64,000 bases of DNA from Terrisporobacter glycolicus ATCC 14880 = DSM 1288 (GCF_036812735.1 NZ_CP117523.1:1736001-1800000); one strand, 5' to 3'; positions 44,856 through 54,467 are shown, numbered from the stretch's first letter. Notes: generated by a model not told the origin, from the sequence alone. Numbers and translations are program-made.

Positions 44856-46253
44856 ATGAAGTATTTTAATGAAACATATATAAAAAGAAGATTTGTGACA
44901 AGAAATGACTGGGCTGATACATATAAAGCCATTCATTCAAGTACAGAAGAAAAAGTAACGCTAAAAGTATTAGTAAGAAAAAGTAATGATGAGGAATATA
45001 TTAATAATCTATTAAAAGAAGTAGAAATTTTGAAAAACATAAAAAATCCTAATTTGATTAATGTGAATAATATGTTTCAATATAGTGGATGTGGAAAAAC
45101 ATATTACTACATCGAAGGTGAATATTTTAAAGGAATTTCTTTAGAAGAAAAATTACAATCTGGAAAGTTAGAAGAACAAGAAGCTATTAAAATAGTTGAA
45201 ACTGTGGCTGAAGGATTAAAAGAATTTCATAATAGAAATATACAATTTAATAATTTAAGCTTAAGTAATATTTTTATAAATTCTAAAGAAGTGGTTAAAA
45301 CAGATGTTTTATCATATTTGGAAAACAAAAACTTTGTTGTACTATCTCATGATGAAACAGAAGAAATAGAAGAAAAAGTAGTAGAAGAAAAGAGATTTAA
45401 TCCACAAAAAGATATTCATGATTTGGGTGTTATTTTATATGAGCTACTAACTGGAAAGCTAAGTTTTGAATCAAGAAATTACAAAAAACAAATTTCAAGT
45501 TCAAATTTAGTATCTATTATAGAAAAAGCTACAAATAGCAACTTAGAAAACAAATATAATAACATAAACAGATTTTTAGTAGATCTTAAATCTTACTCAC
45601 AATATGGAGTGCTTAGTGAAGAAAGCTATGATGTCCAAGAAGAAATACCAAAGAAAAAGAAAAGAAAAAAAGGAAAAATAGGTAAGACTCTAGGTGTTTG
45701 TGCAGTAATTGCTTTAATAGGTGGAGCAGCTGTATACGGATATGACATAATAGAAAAAAACAAAAAAGATGAAGAAAGTAATGCAACAAAAATAGAAGAA
45801 ACTACTAAACCAAAGGAAGAAGAGAAAAAAGTAGAAGATAAGAAAGAAGAGAAAACTGAGGAAGACAAAACTGGAAAATCTGAAAATAAAGATGATAAAT
45901 CTACTCAGAAGAACTCTTCTACAAGTAAGTCAAATAAAAATAATAGTTCAACTACTACTTCTAAGAAAAAGAATAATTCAAGTGGTAGTTCAAGTAATAG
46001 TAGTAGTAATAACTCAAATAACGGTAACAGTAATACGAGTAAACCAAACAAGCCAAATAAGACAAGTAAACCAAGTAAACCAAGTAAACCTAGCAACAAT
46101 GGAGGCTCAGGCAATACAACAAGTAAACCAGATAATGGAAGTGGTAGTGGGGACAAAGATACTGGTGTTAAACCACCACCAAGTGGTTCAAATAACAGTA
46201 ATTCTGGTAGCGAAAATGAAAAAACAGAATCATCTGGTACAGAAAGCGAATAA
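44856..46253 (+). CDS. membrane-anchored pseudokinase 1, Ser/Thr kinase fold
   Basis: The protein has 465 residues; start ATG 44856 has GAAGGGGA upstream. Residues 1-255 follow a Hanks kinase: ATP Lys37 in VTLKVL, helix C Glu near 55, an HRD-equivalent FNN with Asn133 where Asp is required, Asn138, Asp150 in place of DFG (KTDVL) and DIHDLG. A membrane helix near 275-297 leads to a long outer tail rich in Ser, Asn, Lys and Pro (KPNKPNKTSKPSKPSKPSN). Glycine loop absent. It is a likely pseudokinase. A paralogue is at 47483, and an esterase lies between them. Confidence 0.85.
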   Translation: MKYFNETYIKRRFVTRNDWADTYKAIHSSTEEKVTLKVLVRKSNDEEYINNLLKEVEILKNIKNPNLINVNNMFQYSGCGKTYYYIEGEYFKGISLEEKLQSGKLEEQEAIKIVETVAEGLKEFHNRNIQFNNLSLSNIFINSKEVVKTDVLSYLENKNFVVLSHDETEEIEEKVVEEKRFNPQKDIHDLGVILYELLTGKLSFESRNYKKQISSSNLVSIIEKATNSNLENKYNNINRFLVDLKSYSQYGVLSEESYDVQEEIPKKKKRKKGKIGKTLGVCAVIALIGGAAVYGYDIIEKNKKDEESNATKIEETTKPKEEEKKVEDKKEEKTEEDKTGKSENKDDKSTQKNSSTSKSNKNNSSTTTSKKKNNSSGSSSNSSSNNSNNGNSNTSKPNKPNKTSKPSKPSKPSNNGGSGNTTSKPDNGSGSGDKDTGVKPPPSGSNNSNSGSENEKTESSGTESE

Positions 46254-46260
46254 TTATAAA

Positions 46261-46298
46261 ATAAGCTGTCATAGTATTTTCCATGACAGCTTATTTTT
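46261..46298 (+). terminator. rho-independent terminator
   Basis: 12-bp stem ATAAGCTGTCAT with complement ATGACAGCTTAT, ending in TTTTTC. Confidence 0.9.
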
Positions 46299-46361
46299 CT
46301 AGTTTTTACTAAACTATAAGATATAATTAGTAAACAGAAAATATATTTTTGGAGGATCACA

Positions 46362-47336
46362 ATGAACGAAACCAAGGCACTTATAGATAAGCAGCTTAGG
46401 CTTAAGGGGAAAGTATTAGCAAGATTAGTAAAATATAATGATGAACATGATTTTGAGAAATATAATAAAGTTATGAATATATTTTTAAGAGGCGAAAAAA
46501 GTAAAAAAATTTTATGTGAAGAAAAACATATACTAACGAGAAACAATAATAAAATTAGGGTTTGCATTTATAGCCCATTAGATAAAAAACCTAATGCAAC
46601 AGGCTTATTATGGCTTCATGGTGGTGGATATGCTATGGGAATACCTGAGTTAGATCTGCAATATTATGAAAAACTAATATCTGTAGCAAATTGTATAATA
46701 GTTGCACCTGATTATACACTTTCTTTAGAAAAGCCATATCCACAAGCACTATATGATAGTTATGAAACTCTTTATTGGATGAAAAACAATGTTGACGATT
46801 TAGGAATAAGAGAAAATCAAATTTTTGTAGGAGGAAAAAGTGCGGGAGGTGGACTTGCAGCAGGTACTGTACTTTATGCTAGAGATAAAAAAGAAGTAAA
46901 TGTTGCTTTTCAAATGCCACTATATCCTATGCTTGATGATAGAATGAATACACCTTCAGCTATAGATAATGATGCACCAGTATGGAATTCTAAAAGTAAT
47001 TATTTAGCTTGGAAGTTATACTTGAGCGATTTATTTGAAACTGATAAAGTAAGTAAATATGCTTCACCTTCAAGAGAAACAGACTATTCAAACTTACCAC
47101 CTATATTTACTTTTATTGGAGAAGCAGAACCTTTTTATGATGAAACTGTACAGTATATAGAAAATCTAAAAAAAGCTGGAGTTAAGACACATTTTTACAC
47201 CCATAAAGGATGTTATCATTCTTTTGATAAAGTTTGCTCTCATTCTCATCAAGGAAAAGAAGCTATTAAAGAAATGCTAGAAACTTTTAAATATGCAACT
47301 GAAAATTACTTTGCTTCCCAAGATTATTTAAAATAA
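46362..47336 (+). CDS. alpha/beta hydrolase, HSL-type esterase
   Basis: A 324-residue esterase of the hormone-sensitive lipase family. The oxyanion loop is HGGGYAMG and the nucleophile Ser lies in GGKSAGGGLA. Catalytic Asp and His are in GEAEPFYDETV and YHSFD. It lacks a signal peptide, so it probably acts on small esters in the cytoplasm. It stands between the two pseudokinase genes with its own terminator. TTGGAGG precedes ATG. Confidence 0.9.
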   Translation: MNETKALIDKQLRLKGKVLARLVKYNDEHDFEKYNKVMNIFLRGEKSKKILCEEKHILTRNNNKIRVCIYSPLDKKPNATGLLWLHGGGYAMGIPELDLQYYEKLISVANCIIVAPDYTLSLEKPYPQALYDSYETLYWMKNNVDDLGIRENQIFVGGKSAGGGLAAGTVLYARDKKEVNVAFQMPLYPMLDDRMNTPSAIDNDAPVWNSKSNYLAWKLYLSDLFETDKVSKYASPSRETDYSNLPPIFTFIGEAEPFYDETVQYIENLKKAGVKTHFYTHKGCYHSFDKVCSHSHQGKEAIKEMLETFKYATENYFASQDYLK

Positions 47337-47357
47337 ATAATAAACAAAATTTATTAT

Positions 47358-47400
47358 ACCCCAATTGTTGGATTTAAAATTCAAAGATTGGGGTGTTTTT
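47358..47400 (+). terminator. rho-independent terminator
   Basis: Stem ACCCCAAT/ATTGGGGT has a 21-base loop and ends in GTTTTT. Confidence 0.75.
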
Positions 47401-47482
47401 AAAAATGTTATAATTATATAGTAGACAAATATTTTATATACAATTATTATTTTATTATAATGATTAAAAAGAGGCGAAGTAT

Positions 47483-48790
47483 ATGAGAGATTTTAATTAT
47501 AAATACACAATTAGAGATTTCATTGACAAAACCAAATGGTCAAATGTTTATTCAGGCATAAATAAAGAAACTAATGAAAAAATAATTATAAATATACTTA
47601 TAAATTTAGAAGACAATGAAGAAAATTTAGAAGTATTTAAAAAAGAAATAGAATTACTAAAAAGCATAAATAGTACAAATGTAATATCCATAAATAATAT
47701 GAATACTTATGTAAATAAAGATAAAATTTATTATTATATTGAAAGTGAAGATTTTGAAGGTTTAACATTAGATGAATTAATGAGAATAAATAAGCTTCAT
47801 AATAATCAATGCTTACAAATAATAAGAGAAGTAATAAATGGCGTTAAGGAATTTAATAATAAAAAAATAAACTTTAAAGATTTAACAATAGAAAATATAA
47901 TAATAAATGGTGAAGGTATAATAAAAATTGATACTTTATCATTTATTAATAATCATAAGGGTCATATAAATTGTAAAATTCATGATGCTAAAAAGTTTAG
48001 AGCTAATGAAGATGTGCAGGTTATAGGAAAAATTTTATGCCATATGATTACTGGTAAAGAAATATTTAATCCAGAAGAAAATAAAAATTTGGATAAAGAC
48101 ATTGGTGAAATTTTAGCAAAAGCTACAAATAAAAAACATATTTCAAAACATAAATATAGAGATTTAAATGAATTTTCAAAGGACATAGATTTATATTTAT
48201 GTGGAGGAGAATTAATTAATAATGAAGAAGTTAATTTAAAAGAACATAATAGACTAAATCCCAAATATAATATTAAAAAATATGTGATTATAGCATGTTC
48301 AGTTGTAATGCTACTTTGTACTACGGCTTTTGGAGCACAATATGTAATAAACAAAAAGTCAGAGAATGTGGCAGATAAAAATACAAATGAAGCTGTTTAT
48401 AAACAAGAAGAAAGTTCAGAGGATGAAAGTGAATTAAATCTAACTCCTATTGAAGAAAATATGATTAAACATAAAGATTCAAAAGGAACTACTAAAGAAA
48501 AAACAAGTGATAGTAATAAAAGCAATGAAAATACTAAAAAAGAAGACAAGAAAGAAAATACAAGTAAAAAAGATAAGAATAATAAAGACAAGGATAAAGA
48601 TAAAACAGATAAAAAAGAACAAGATAAAGACAATTCAGACAAGGATAATGACAAAGAAGATCCTGGCAAAGATAATAATGATGAAGATAAAGAAAAACCA
48701 GATGAAGAAAAACCAGACAATGACAATTCTAATGAAGAAAAACCAGATGATGAAAAAAACTCAGATAAAAACAACAATGTGGTCAAGTAA
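47483..48790 (+). CDS. membrane-anchored pseudokinase 2, Ser/Thr kinase fold
   Basis: A 435-residue paralogue of pseudokinase 1 that lines up residue for residue over 150 positions. Here the ATP lysine is Asn37 (IIINIL), but the catalytic Asp133 is kept in FKDLTIEN, together with Asn138 and Asp150 (KIDTL). Glycine loop absent. A membrane helix near 270-290 is followed by an outer tail that is Lys/Asp/Glu-rich with many KEDK-type repeats. Kinase activity is unlikely. AAGAGGCG precedes ATG. Confidence 0.85.
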   Translation: MRDFNYKYTIRDFIDKTKWSNVYSGINKETNEKIIINILINLEDNEENLEVFKKEIELLKSINSTNVISINNMNTYVNKDKIYYYIESEDFEGLTLDELMRINKLHNNQCLQIIREVINGVKEFNNKKINFKDLTIENIIINGEGIIKIDTLSFINNHKGHINCKIHDAKKFRANEDVQVIGKILCHMITGKEIFNPEENKNLDKDIGEILAKATNKKHISKHKYRDLNEFSKDIDLYLCGGELINNEEVNLKEHNRLNPKYNIKKYVIIACSVVMLLCTTAFGAQYVINKKSENVADKNTNEAVYKQEESSEDESELNLTPIEENMIKHKDSKGTTKEKTSDSNKSNENTKKEDKKENTSKKDKNNKDKDKDKTDKKEQDKDNSDKDNDKEDPGKDNNDEDKEKPDEEKPDNDNSNEEKPDDEKNSDKNNNVVK

Positions 48791-48815
48791 GTAATAAAAT
48801 AGGAATAATATTAAT

Positions 48816-48847
48816 AAGCTAGTAAAGAAATTGTTACTTACTAGCTT
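48816..48847 (+). terminator. hairpin after pseudokinase 2
   Basis: Stem AAGCTAGTAA/TTACTAGCTT with a small T-rich tail. Confidence 0.65.
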
Positions 48848-48968
48848 TATATTATTTGGAATAAATTACTGTAGGCGAATTTTTCTTATAATAAAGATGA
48901 TAAAATAAACCTGTGCTATAATTTATAGTACATAAATATGATAACTAGAAAATTGTAAAGGAGAACTT

Positions 48969-49466
48969 ATGGAGATTAGACTAGCACATAAAGATGATTT
49001 AAAAGAAATAATAAAAATAGAAAGTATTTGTTTTCCACCATCAGAAGCAGCTAGCAAAGAAGTTATGGAAGAGAGATTCAAAGCTTTCGGCGAAAATTTT
49101 TTAGTTGCAGTGGAAGATGATAAAATAGTAGGATTTATAAATGGGTGTACTACAGACAAGGCTTGCCTTCCTGATAAATTATATAATGATGTTACATTAC
49201 ATAATCCAAAGGGGAAATATCAAACGGTATTTGGCCTGGATGTTTTACCACAATATAGAAATAAGGGTACAGCAGCTATATTGTTAGAAGCATATATAGA
49301 TCTTTCTAAAAGACGAGAAAAAAACGGTATAGTTCTTACTTGTAAAGACTATTTAATTCATTATTATGAAAAGTTTGGATTTAAACATGAGGGTGTTTCA
49401 ATATCTTCTCATGGAGGATCTAAGTGGAATGATATGATATTATTATTTGAAAAAGCATTAACTTAA
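48969..49466 (+). CDS. GNAT N-acetyltransferase, AANAT-like
   Basis: A 165-residue acetyltransferase with the N-terminal IRLAHKDDLKEII start, a CFPPSEAAS signature typical of AANAT-like enzymes, and the acetyl-CoA motif LPQYRNKGTAAILL. The end (YEKFGFKHEGVS) is conserved. It should acetylate an amine, possibly a polyamine or arylalkylamine; substrate unknown. An upstream TGCTATAAT at 48914 may be its promoter. AAGGAGAAC precedes ATG. Confidence 0.85.
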   Translation: MEIRLAHKDDLKEIIKIESICFPPSEAASKEVMEERFKAFGENFLVAVEDDKIVGFINGCTTDKACLPDKLYNDVTLHNPKGKYQTVFGLDVLPQYRNKGTAAILLEAYIDLSKRREKNGIVLTCKDYLIHYYEKFGFKHEGVSISSHGGSKWNDMILLFEKALT

Positions 49467-49559
49467 TATAAATAAAATTTAAAATGAAAATAATCATTAG
49501 AATATAAAAACTCTCATGGGAAAACATAATTATATAATTTTTATAGTTAGGAGAGTAAA

Positions 49560-50792
49560 ATGAGAGGACAAAAACGTATTTTAAATAAATTAACATATTT
49601 AGTAATGATAGCTATAATAGGGTTTACTTCCCTCGGATTAGCGCCAAAAGAAAATGACAAAAAAATTCATAGTAATATTACAATACAAAATATAGACGTG
49701 GGAAAATTAACTGAAAAACAAGCAATAAATAAACTTAAATCAACTTATCCGTTGAAGGATTTTAATATTACCTATAATAATAAAAAGTGGACAATAAAAT
49801 GTGAAAGTATAGACCTTAATTATCACATAGAAGAAAAGGTAAAAGAAGCCTTTAATTATACAAGAAGTAGCTCTACTATAGAAAATATAAAAAGAAAAAG
49901 CAAACTTAATTTAAAGAAATCACATAATATTAAGCTAAAAGCAACATACGATGAAAGAAAATTGAGTAAGGAGTTAGAGGTAATTTGCAATAGTATAAAT
50001 GTTGATGCTGTGGATGCAACTTTTCGTGTTGAACTCAGTGGAGAGTTAAAAAGAACAGAATCAAAAGAAGGTAAACAACTTGATTTATCAAGATTAAAAG
50101 AAGATATTTATGATATGATTAATAAAAAGAAAATTGAAAATATCAATTTGTCAGTAATTACCTTGTACCCAGATGTTTCCACAAAACAAGTTAAAAGTAT
50201 AAATTCAGTATTAGGAGAATTTAGTACAAGTTTCAATGACTCAACTTCCAGAGGAAGTAATATTCATGTGGCAGGAGAACAAACTAGTGATATTTTATTA
50301 ATGCCTGGAGATACTTTTTCTTACAATAAATGTACTGGAGCAAGAAATTGGGTCAACGGATACAAAAGTGCTCCTATAATAGTAGGAGGTAAAGTTACAA
50401 ATGGAGAAGGTGGAGGCGTATGTCAAGTTTCTACAACAATTTACAATGCAGCCTTGATGTCAGGACTTACCATAGACGAAGTACATAATCATTCCCTTCC
50501 ATCCAGATATGCACAAAAGGGAAGAGATGCTACTGTTTCTTATGGATATACTGACCTAAAATTCTCCAATCCATTTACTCACCCAGTATATATAAAAAAT
50601 ATAGTAGGAAATGGAGCAATAACGTCTAAAATATATGGGTCTAACGTAGATAGAGAGCGAATAAGTATAAAAATTGTAGAGGAATATACAAAAAATAAAA
50701 TTACTGTACAAACATATAGATTATTTTTAGACGAGGAAAATAATATTATGAAAAAAGAGCTAGTTAATACTAGTGTGTATAAATCCAATTAA
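49560..50792 (+). CDS. VanW family protein with PG-binding domain
   Basis: A 410-residue exported protein: a basic N-terminus and membrane anchor or signal (KLTYLVMIAIIGFTSLGLA), two peptidoglycan-binding-4 like repeats (residues 40-210), then the VanW domain with NKCTGARNWVNGYKSAPII, GEGGGVCQVSTTIYNAAL and HNHSLPSRY. VanW proteins sit at the cell wall; their activity is unknown. It is outside a van cluster. TAGGAGAG precedes ATG. Confidence 0.9.
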   Translation: MRGQKRILNKLTYLVMIAIIGFTSLGLAPKENDKKIHSNITIQNIDVGKLTEKQAINKLKSTYPLKDFNITYNNKKWTIKCESIDLNYHIEEKVKEAFNYTRSSSTIENIKRKSKLNLKKSHNIKLKATYDERKLSKELEVICNSINVDAVDATFRVELSGELKRTESKEGKQLDLSRLKEDIYDMINKKKIENINLSVITLYPDVSTKQVKSINSVLGEFSTSFNDSTSRGSNIHVAGEQTSDILLMPGDTFSYNKCTGARNWVNGYKSAPIIVGGKVTNGEGGGVCQVSTTIYNAALMSGLTIDEVHNHSLPSRYAQKGRDATVSYGYTDLKFSNPFTHPVYIKNIVGNGAITSKIYGSNVDRERISIKIVEEYTKNKITVQTYRLFLDEENNIMKKELVNTSVYKSN

Positions 50793-50901
50793 AAATTTAT
50801 TTTTTTGTTTAAACTAACCAAATTAAAGGTATATATATAATATAAATTAATAATTAATTAAGTAATTATAATATATTATAAAATTTGGGAGGGTATTTAA
50901 A

Positions 50902-51444
50902 ATGAAAAAATTTGTATGTACAGTATGTGGATATATATACGAGGGAGAAAAAGCACCAGATGTGTGTCCAGTTTGTAAAGTAGGAACTGAAAAGTTCCAA
51001 GAAATGAAAGGAAAAATGAATTGGGCAGATGAACACAGAATAGGTGTGGCGCAAGGTGTTGATGAACAAATAATAGAAGACTTAAGAGCTAACTTCGTTG
51101 GAGAATGCACTGAAGTTGGAATGTATTTAGCGATGAGTCGTCAAGCTGATAGAGAAGGTTATCCTGAAATAGCAGAAGCTTACAAAAGAATAGCTTTAGA
51201 AGAAGCAGAACATGCTGCAAAATTTGCAGAATTACTTGGAGAAGTAGTTGTTGCTGATACAAAAGAAAACTTAAGAGTGAGAGTTGATGCAGAGTATGGA
51301 GCAACTGATGGAAAATTAAAGCTGGCTAAGAGAGCTAAAGAGCTAGGACTTGATGCTATTCATGATACTGTTCATGAAATGTGTAAAGATGAAGCTAGAC
51401 ATGGTAAAGCATTCTTAGGATTACTAGAAAGATACTTCGGATAA
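50902..51444 (+). CDS. rbr: reverse rubrerythrin (NADH peroxidase)
   Basis: A 180-residue rubrerythrin with an N-terminal rubredoxin-like iron centre (Cys6, Cys9, Cys22, Cys25 in [10 protein letters not shown] and CPVC) and a C-terminal diiron four-helix domain with ECTEVG, EEAEH and DEARH ligands. The rubredoxin-first order defines the reverse type of clostridia, which reduces H2O2 using NADH via rubredoxin reductase. The gene has GGGAGGG before ATG. Confidence 0.93.
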   Translation: MKKFVCTVCGYIYEGEKAPDVCPVCKVGTEKFQEMKGKMNWADEHRIGVAQGVDEQIIEDLRANFVGECTEVGMYLAMSRQADREGYPEIAEAYKRIALEEAEHAAKFAELLGEVVVADTKENLRVRVDAEYGATDGKLKLAKRAKELGLDAIHDTVHEMCKDEARHGKAFLGLLERYFG

Positions 51445-51464
51445 GAATTAAATAATTTATATAG

Positions 51465-51497
51465 AAGCCTCATACTAAAAATAGTATGAGGCTTTTT
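51465..51497 (+). terminator. rho-independent terminator
   Basis: 12-bp stem AAGCCTCATACT with complement AGTATGAGGCTT and TTTT tail. Confidence 0.9.
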
Positions 51498-51568
51498 AAA
51501 TGATAGGGATAATTTATATAATCACATCCATATACTATAATATAGAATTTAAAAGGGGGGAATACATA

Positions 51569-52027
51569 TTGTTACAAACGCCACTGGGACTTTTATATGT
51601 ATGTATTAATAATGAACAAGTAAAATACGACATAAGTGAACTACCATTAAAACCTATAGAAATTTCCAACTATAAGGTTGACGCCAGATATATGATAGAA
51701 GTTGATAAATCACAAATTAAAAGTGGAGATATACTTACTATTATGATTGATACAAATATAATAGCAGAAGCAGATGGAGGGGATTGTTTAGTTGAGGCTA
51801 TGTTTGAAAGTGATGATTTGTATTTAGCAATAGGAGGATATGATATTAACGACCACAAGAGCCAAGAAAACTTTGCTTATTCATTTTCTGTTATAAAAAA
51901 TGGATTAGAAGCAGAAATTATAGATTTACAATATATTGATGATTTTAGTATTGCTATTGCTTGGAGTGATACAAACAAGGAGGATTATTATACTGCTGTT
52001 TGGTTTGCAGCAGATCCTTATATATAA
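51569..52027 (+). CDS. hypothetical cytoplasmic protein
   Basis: A 152-residue protein. TTG 51569 has AAGGGGGG 8 bases upstream; the frame is open back to 51500 but without a site there. It has no membrane helix. An aromatic-rich end (AIAWSDTNKEDYYTAVWFAA) and mixed beta patterns suggest a compact domain. I do not recognise it. It is monocistronic. Confidence 0.55.
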   Translation: MLQTPLGLLYVCINNEQVKYDISELPLKPIEISNYKVDARYMIEVDKSQIKSGDILTIMIDTNIIAEADGGDCLVEAMFESDDLYLAIGGYDINDHKSQENFAYSFSVIKNGLEAEIIDLQYIDDFSIAIAWSDTNKEDYYTAVWFAADPYI

Positions 52028-52038
52028 AATAATAATGT

Positions 52039-52077
52039 AGAAGTTTAAAAGAAATATATTTTAAACTTCTTTTTTTC
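52039..52077 (+). terminator. rho-independent terminator
   Basis: Stem AGAAGTTTAAAA/TTTTAAACTTCT ends in a run of T. Confidence 0.9.
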
Positions 52078-52172
52078 TGTCACTCATTTTTCCATAATTA
52101 ATAAATTAATAATATAGCTTAATAGTGATGAAGAAGTTTAAGAGAAAAAATCATTTTAAGGAAGTGGACAAA

Positions 52173-53129
52173 ATGGAAAGACCTAATAATCAATTTTGTG
52201 CTGATGCAGGGGGAAAATACTGTCCATGTCATTTAGCTCACAGTGGGGACTGTATAAAATGCTCTTTAATTAGAGGGGAAAAGACTTGTGAGTGTAAGTG
52301 GCAAGGAGTTTGTATTTACAATGAACTTATGCACAACAAAATAGTACCAGTAGAAGAAAGAAAAGACTTACTATGTAAAGTTATTGAAAGTAAAGAAATA
52401 GAAAAAAATATTTACTTTTTAAAGATTAAAATACCTAGTTATTTAACTAGAGATTTAAGTGAACCAGGTGCATATGTTTTTTTGAAGGACAAAGATAGAG
52501 AAAGTGGATTTTTCAATGCACCTATATCTGTAATGGATGTGGATGAAGAAGATAATATACTAGAAGTGGTAGTAGTTCCAAGAGGAATAAAAACAAAGTC
52601 TTTAGTAAATTGTGAAGAGATAATTGTAAAGGCTCCTTATTTTAATGGGATTTTTGGGCTAAAAGAAATCAAATCAAATGCCTGTAACAAATGTGTAGTA
52701 GTTCTAGATGGCTTATCTCAAGTAAACTCGCTAAAAGTTATAAAAAGATTAATTAGAAATAACAACGAAGTGGAAGTATTTATAAATGAAAAAGGTAAAA
52801 GACTAGAAATGATGGAAGAAAAAATAGAAGATTTGGGAGTAAATATTCAACTTTTTAATTTAGAAGAGAAAAAAGAAATTCTAATAAATTATATAAGAAG
52901 TAACAATATAAGTTTTGTTTACAGTTGTGGATTAATATATTTTAATAAGTCTATCTTACAACTAGTAGATAGCATTGATGATAAGATAAAATTTGCAATT
53001 CCAAATAATAATTTAATCTGTTGCGGAGAAGGTATATGCGGTGCATGTACTATTAGATTAAATAATTGCAGAATAAAGACATGTAAAGCTCAAATGAATG
53101 GACGAGAGTTTTTAAGTAATCTTAAATAA
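52173..53129 (+). CDS. PyrK-like ferredoxin reductase subunit, sulfide/dihydroorotate dehydrogenase type
   Basis: A 318-residue FAD/NAD-binding protein. ATG 52173 fits the family start (NNQFCADAGGKYCPCHLA); earlier in-frame starts at 52125 and 52128 lack a better site. An N-terminal Cys-rich segment (eight Cys in residues 8-47) may hold an extra cluster. Then come an FAD/NAD-binding fold and a C-terminal 2Fe-2S motif CCGEGICGACTI with CRIKTCK. The next gene follows by 15 bases, a flavoprotein, so both should form one enzyme complex. Confidence 0.8.
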   Translation: MERPNNQFCADAGGKYCPCHLAHSGDCIKCSLIRGEKTCECKWQGVCIYNELMHNKIVPVEERKDLLCKVIESKEIEKNIYFLKIKIPSYLTRDLSEPGAYVFLKDKDRESGFFNAPISVMDVDEEDNILEVVVVPRGIKTKSLVNCEEIIVKAPYFNGIFGLKEIKSNACNKCVVVLDGLSQVNSLKVIKRLIRNNNEVEVFINEKGKRLEMMEEKIEDLGVNIQLFNLEEKKEILINYIRSNNISFVYSCGLIYFNKSILQLVDSIDDKIKFAIPNNNLICCGEGICGACTIRLNNCRIKTCKAQMNGREFLSNLK

Positions 53130-53144
53130 ATGGGGGGGATATTA

Positions 53145-54425
53145 ATGGCAAAAGTTGTAGTAATAGGTGGTGGCTGGGCTGGATGTGCCGCTGCAATAAG
53201 CGCATCAAAAGCTGGCGCACAAGTGGTTATTTTGGAAAAAACAGATTTATTAATAGGACTTGGTAACGTGGGCGGAATAATGAGAAATAACGGAAGATAC
53301 ACTGCATGTGAAGAGGCTATGTATTTAGGTGCAAGTGAATTATTTACTTTGACAGATGAAAATTCAACTCATAAAAATGTTAATTTTCCAGGGCATAATC
53401 ATGCAACAATATATAATGTTTTAAAAATTGAACCACCAGTTAGAAAACTTATAAAAGACATGGGAATAGAAGTAAAAATAATGAGCAGAGTAGTGGATGT
53501 TGACTGTGAAAAAAATATATTAAGGGCAGTTATATTAGAAGATGGACAAAGGATAGAAGGAGATAGTTTTGTTGATACAACAGGTTCTTCTGGTCCAATG
53601 GGTAATTGTTCTAAGTATGGTAATGGATGTGCTATGTGCGTTCTTAGATGTCCTTCTTTTGGAGGAAGGGTAAGCGTAACAGGAAGATGTGGCGTAAATG
53701 ATATGATCGGGGAAAGAGTAAATGGTGATTTCGGAGCATTTAGTGGTTCTATGAAATTATTAAAAGAAAGTTTAAGTGAAGATATACAAAAAGAATTAAA
53801 TGATGAAGGTTTTGCAGTAATACCACTGCCTAAGGAACTTAGAAATGAAAAGAAACTTGATATTAAAGTTTGTCAGCAATATGCCCTTCATGAGTTTGCT
53901 GAAAATATTATTTTGTTAGACACTGGTCATGCAAAATTAATGACGCCATTTTTTGATCTAGAAAAATTAAGAAGTGTGCCAGGATTTGAAACAGCATGTA
54001 TAGTTGATCCATATAGTGGAGGAAAAGGAAATTCTATTAGATATATGGCAGTATCTCCAAGAGATAATTATATGAGAGCGGAAGGAATGAAAAATTTATT
54101 TGTTGGAGGAGAAAAATCAGGATTTTATGTAGGCCATACAGAAGCTATTTGTACAGGATCTTTGGCTGGACACAATGCTGTAAGATATTTAACAAATAAG
54201 GGATATTTACAATTACCAAGCAGTTTATTAATAGGAGATTTTATATCTTATTCTAATGAGGAAATGCATAAAGTAGAGGGATCAAAGATGAGATTTACCT
54301 TTGCAGGAAGTATCTACTTTAATAGAATGAAAGAGCTTGGACTTTATACAATAGACAAAGAAAAAATAGAAAAAAGAGTAAAAGATGTAGATTTATTAGG
54401 TGTTTATAATAATAAGTTAATATAA
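53145..54425 (+). CDS. FAD-dependent oxidoreductase paired with the PyrK-like protein
   Basis: A 426-residue flavoprotein starting at ATG 53145 after GGGGGGG. The N-terminal dinucleotide fold has GGGWAGCAAAISASKAG; a mid segment has GNGCAMCVLRCPSFGG with four Cys (possible cluster or thiol site), and a C-terminal FAD-binding GGEKSGFYVGHTEAI. It resembles GidA/TrmFO-like and NAD(FAD)-utilizing dehydrogenases. The substrate is unknown; the partner upstream should bring electrons. Confidence 0.82.
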   Translation: MAKVVVIGGGWAGCAAAISASKAGAQVVILEKTDLLIGLGNVGGIMRNNGRYTACEEAMYLGASELFTLTDENSTHKNVNFPGHNHATIYNVLKIEPPVRKLIKDMGIEVKIMSRVVDVDCEKNILRAVILEDGQRIEGDSFVDTTGSSGPMGNCSKYGNGCAMCVLRCPSFGGRVSVTGRCGVNDMIGERVNGDFGAFSGSMKLLKESLSEDIQKELNDEGFAVIPLPKELRNEKKLDIKVCQQYALHEFAENIILLDTGHAKLMTPFFDLEKLRSVPGFETACIVDPYSGGKGNSIRYMAVSPRDNYMRAEGMKNLFVGGEKSGFYVGHTEAICTGSLAGHNAVRYLTNKGYLQLPSSLLIGDFISYSNEEMHKVEGSKMRFTFAGSIYFNRMKELGLYTIDKEKIEKRVKDVDLLGVYNNKLI

Positions 54426-54429
54426 AAAT

Positions 54430-54467
54430 GAAAGCCTTACTTAGATAAAATCAAGTGAGGCTTTTTT
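54430..54467 (+). terminator. rho-independent terminator
   Basis: Stem AAAGCCTTACT/AGTGAGGCTTT with G-T pair and TTTTTT tail. Confidence 0.88.

Noticed and set aside
46021-46130. Short repeated AGTAAACCAA units, considered as a CRISPR-like or satellite repeat
   Set aside because: They are codons for Lys-Pro-Ser repeats in the pseudokinase 1 tail, with no spacer structure.
45905-46567. 220-codon Leu/Ser-rich frame on the minus strand
   Set aside because: It mirrors the low-complexity Ser/Asn/Lys tail of pseudokinase 1 and runs into the esterase gene; no ribosome site and no family pattern.
48397-48786. 129-codon Ser/Leu-rich frame on the minus strand
   Set aside because: Antisense shadow of the Lys/Asp/Glu-rich tail of pseudokinase 2.
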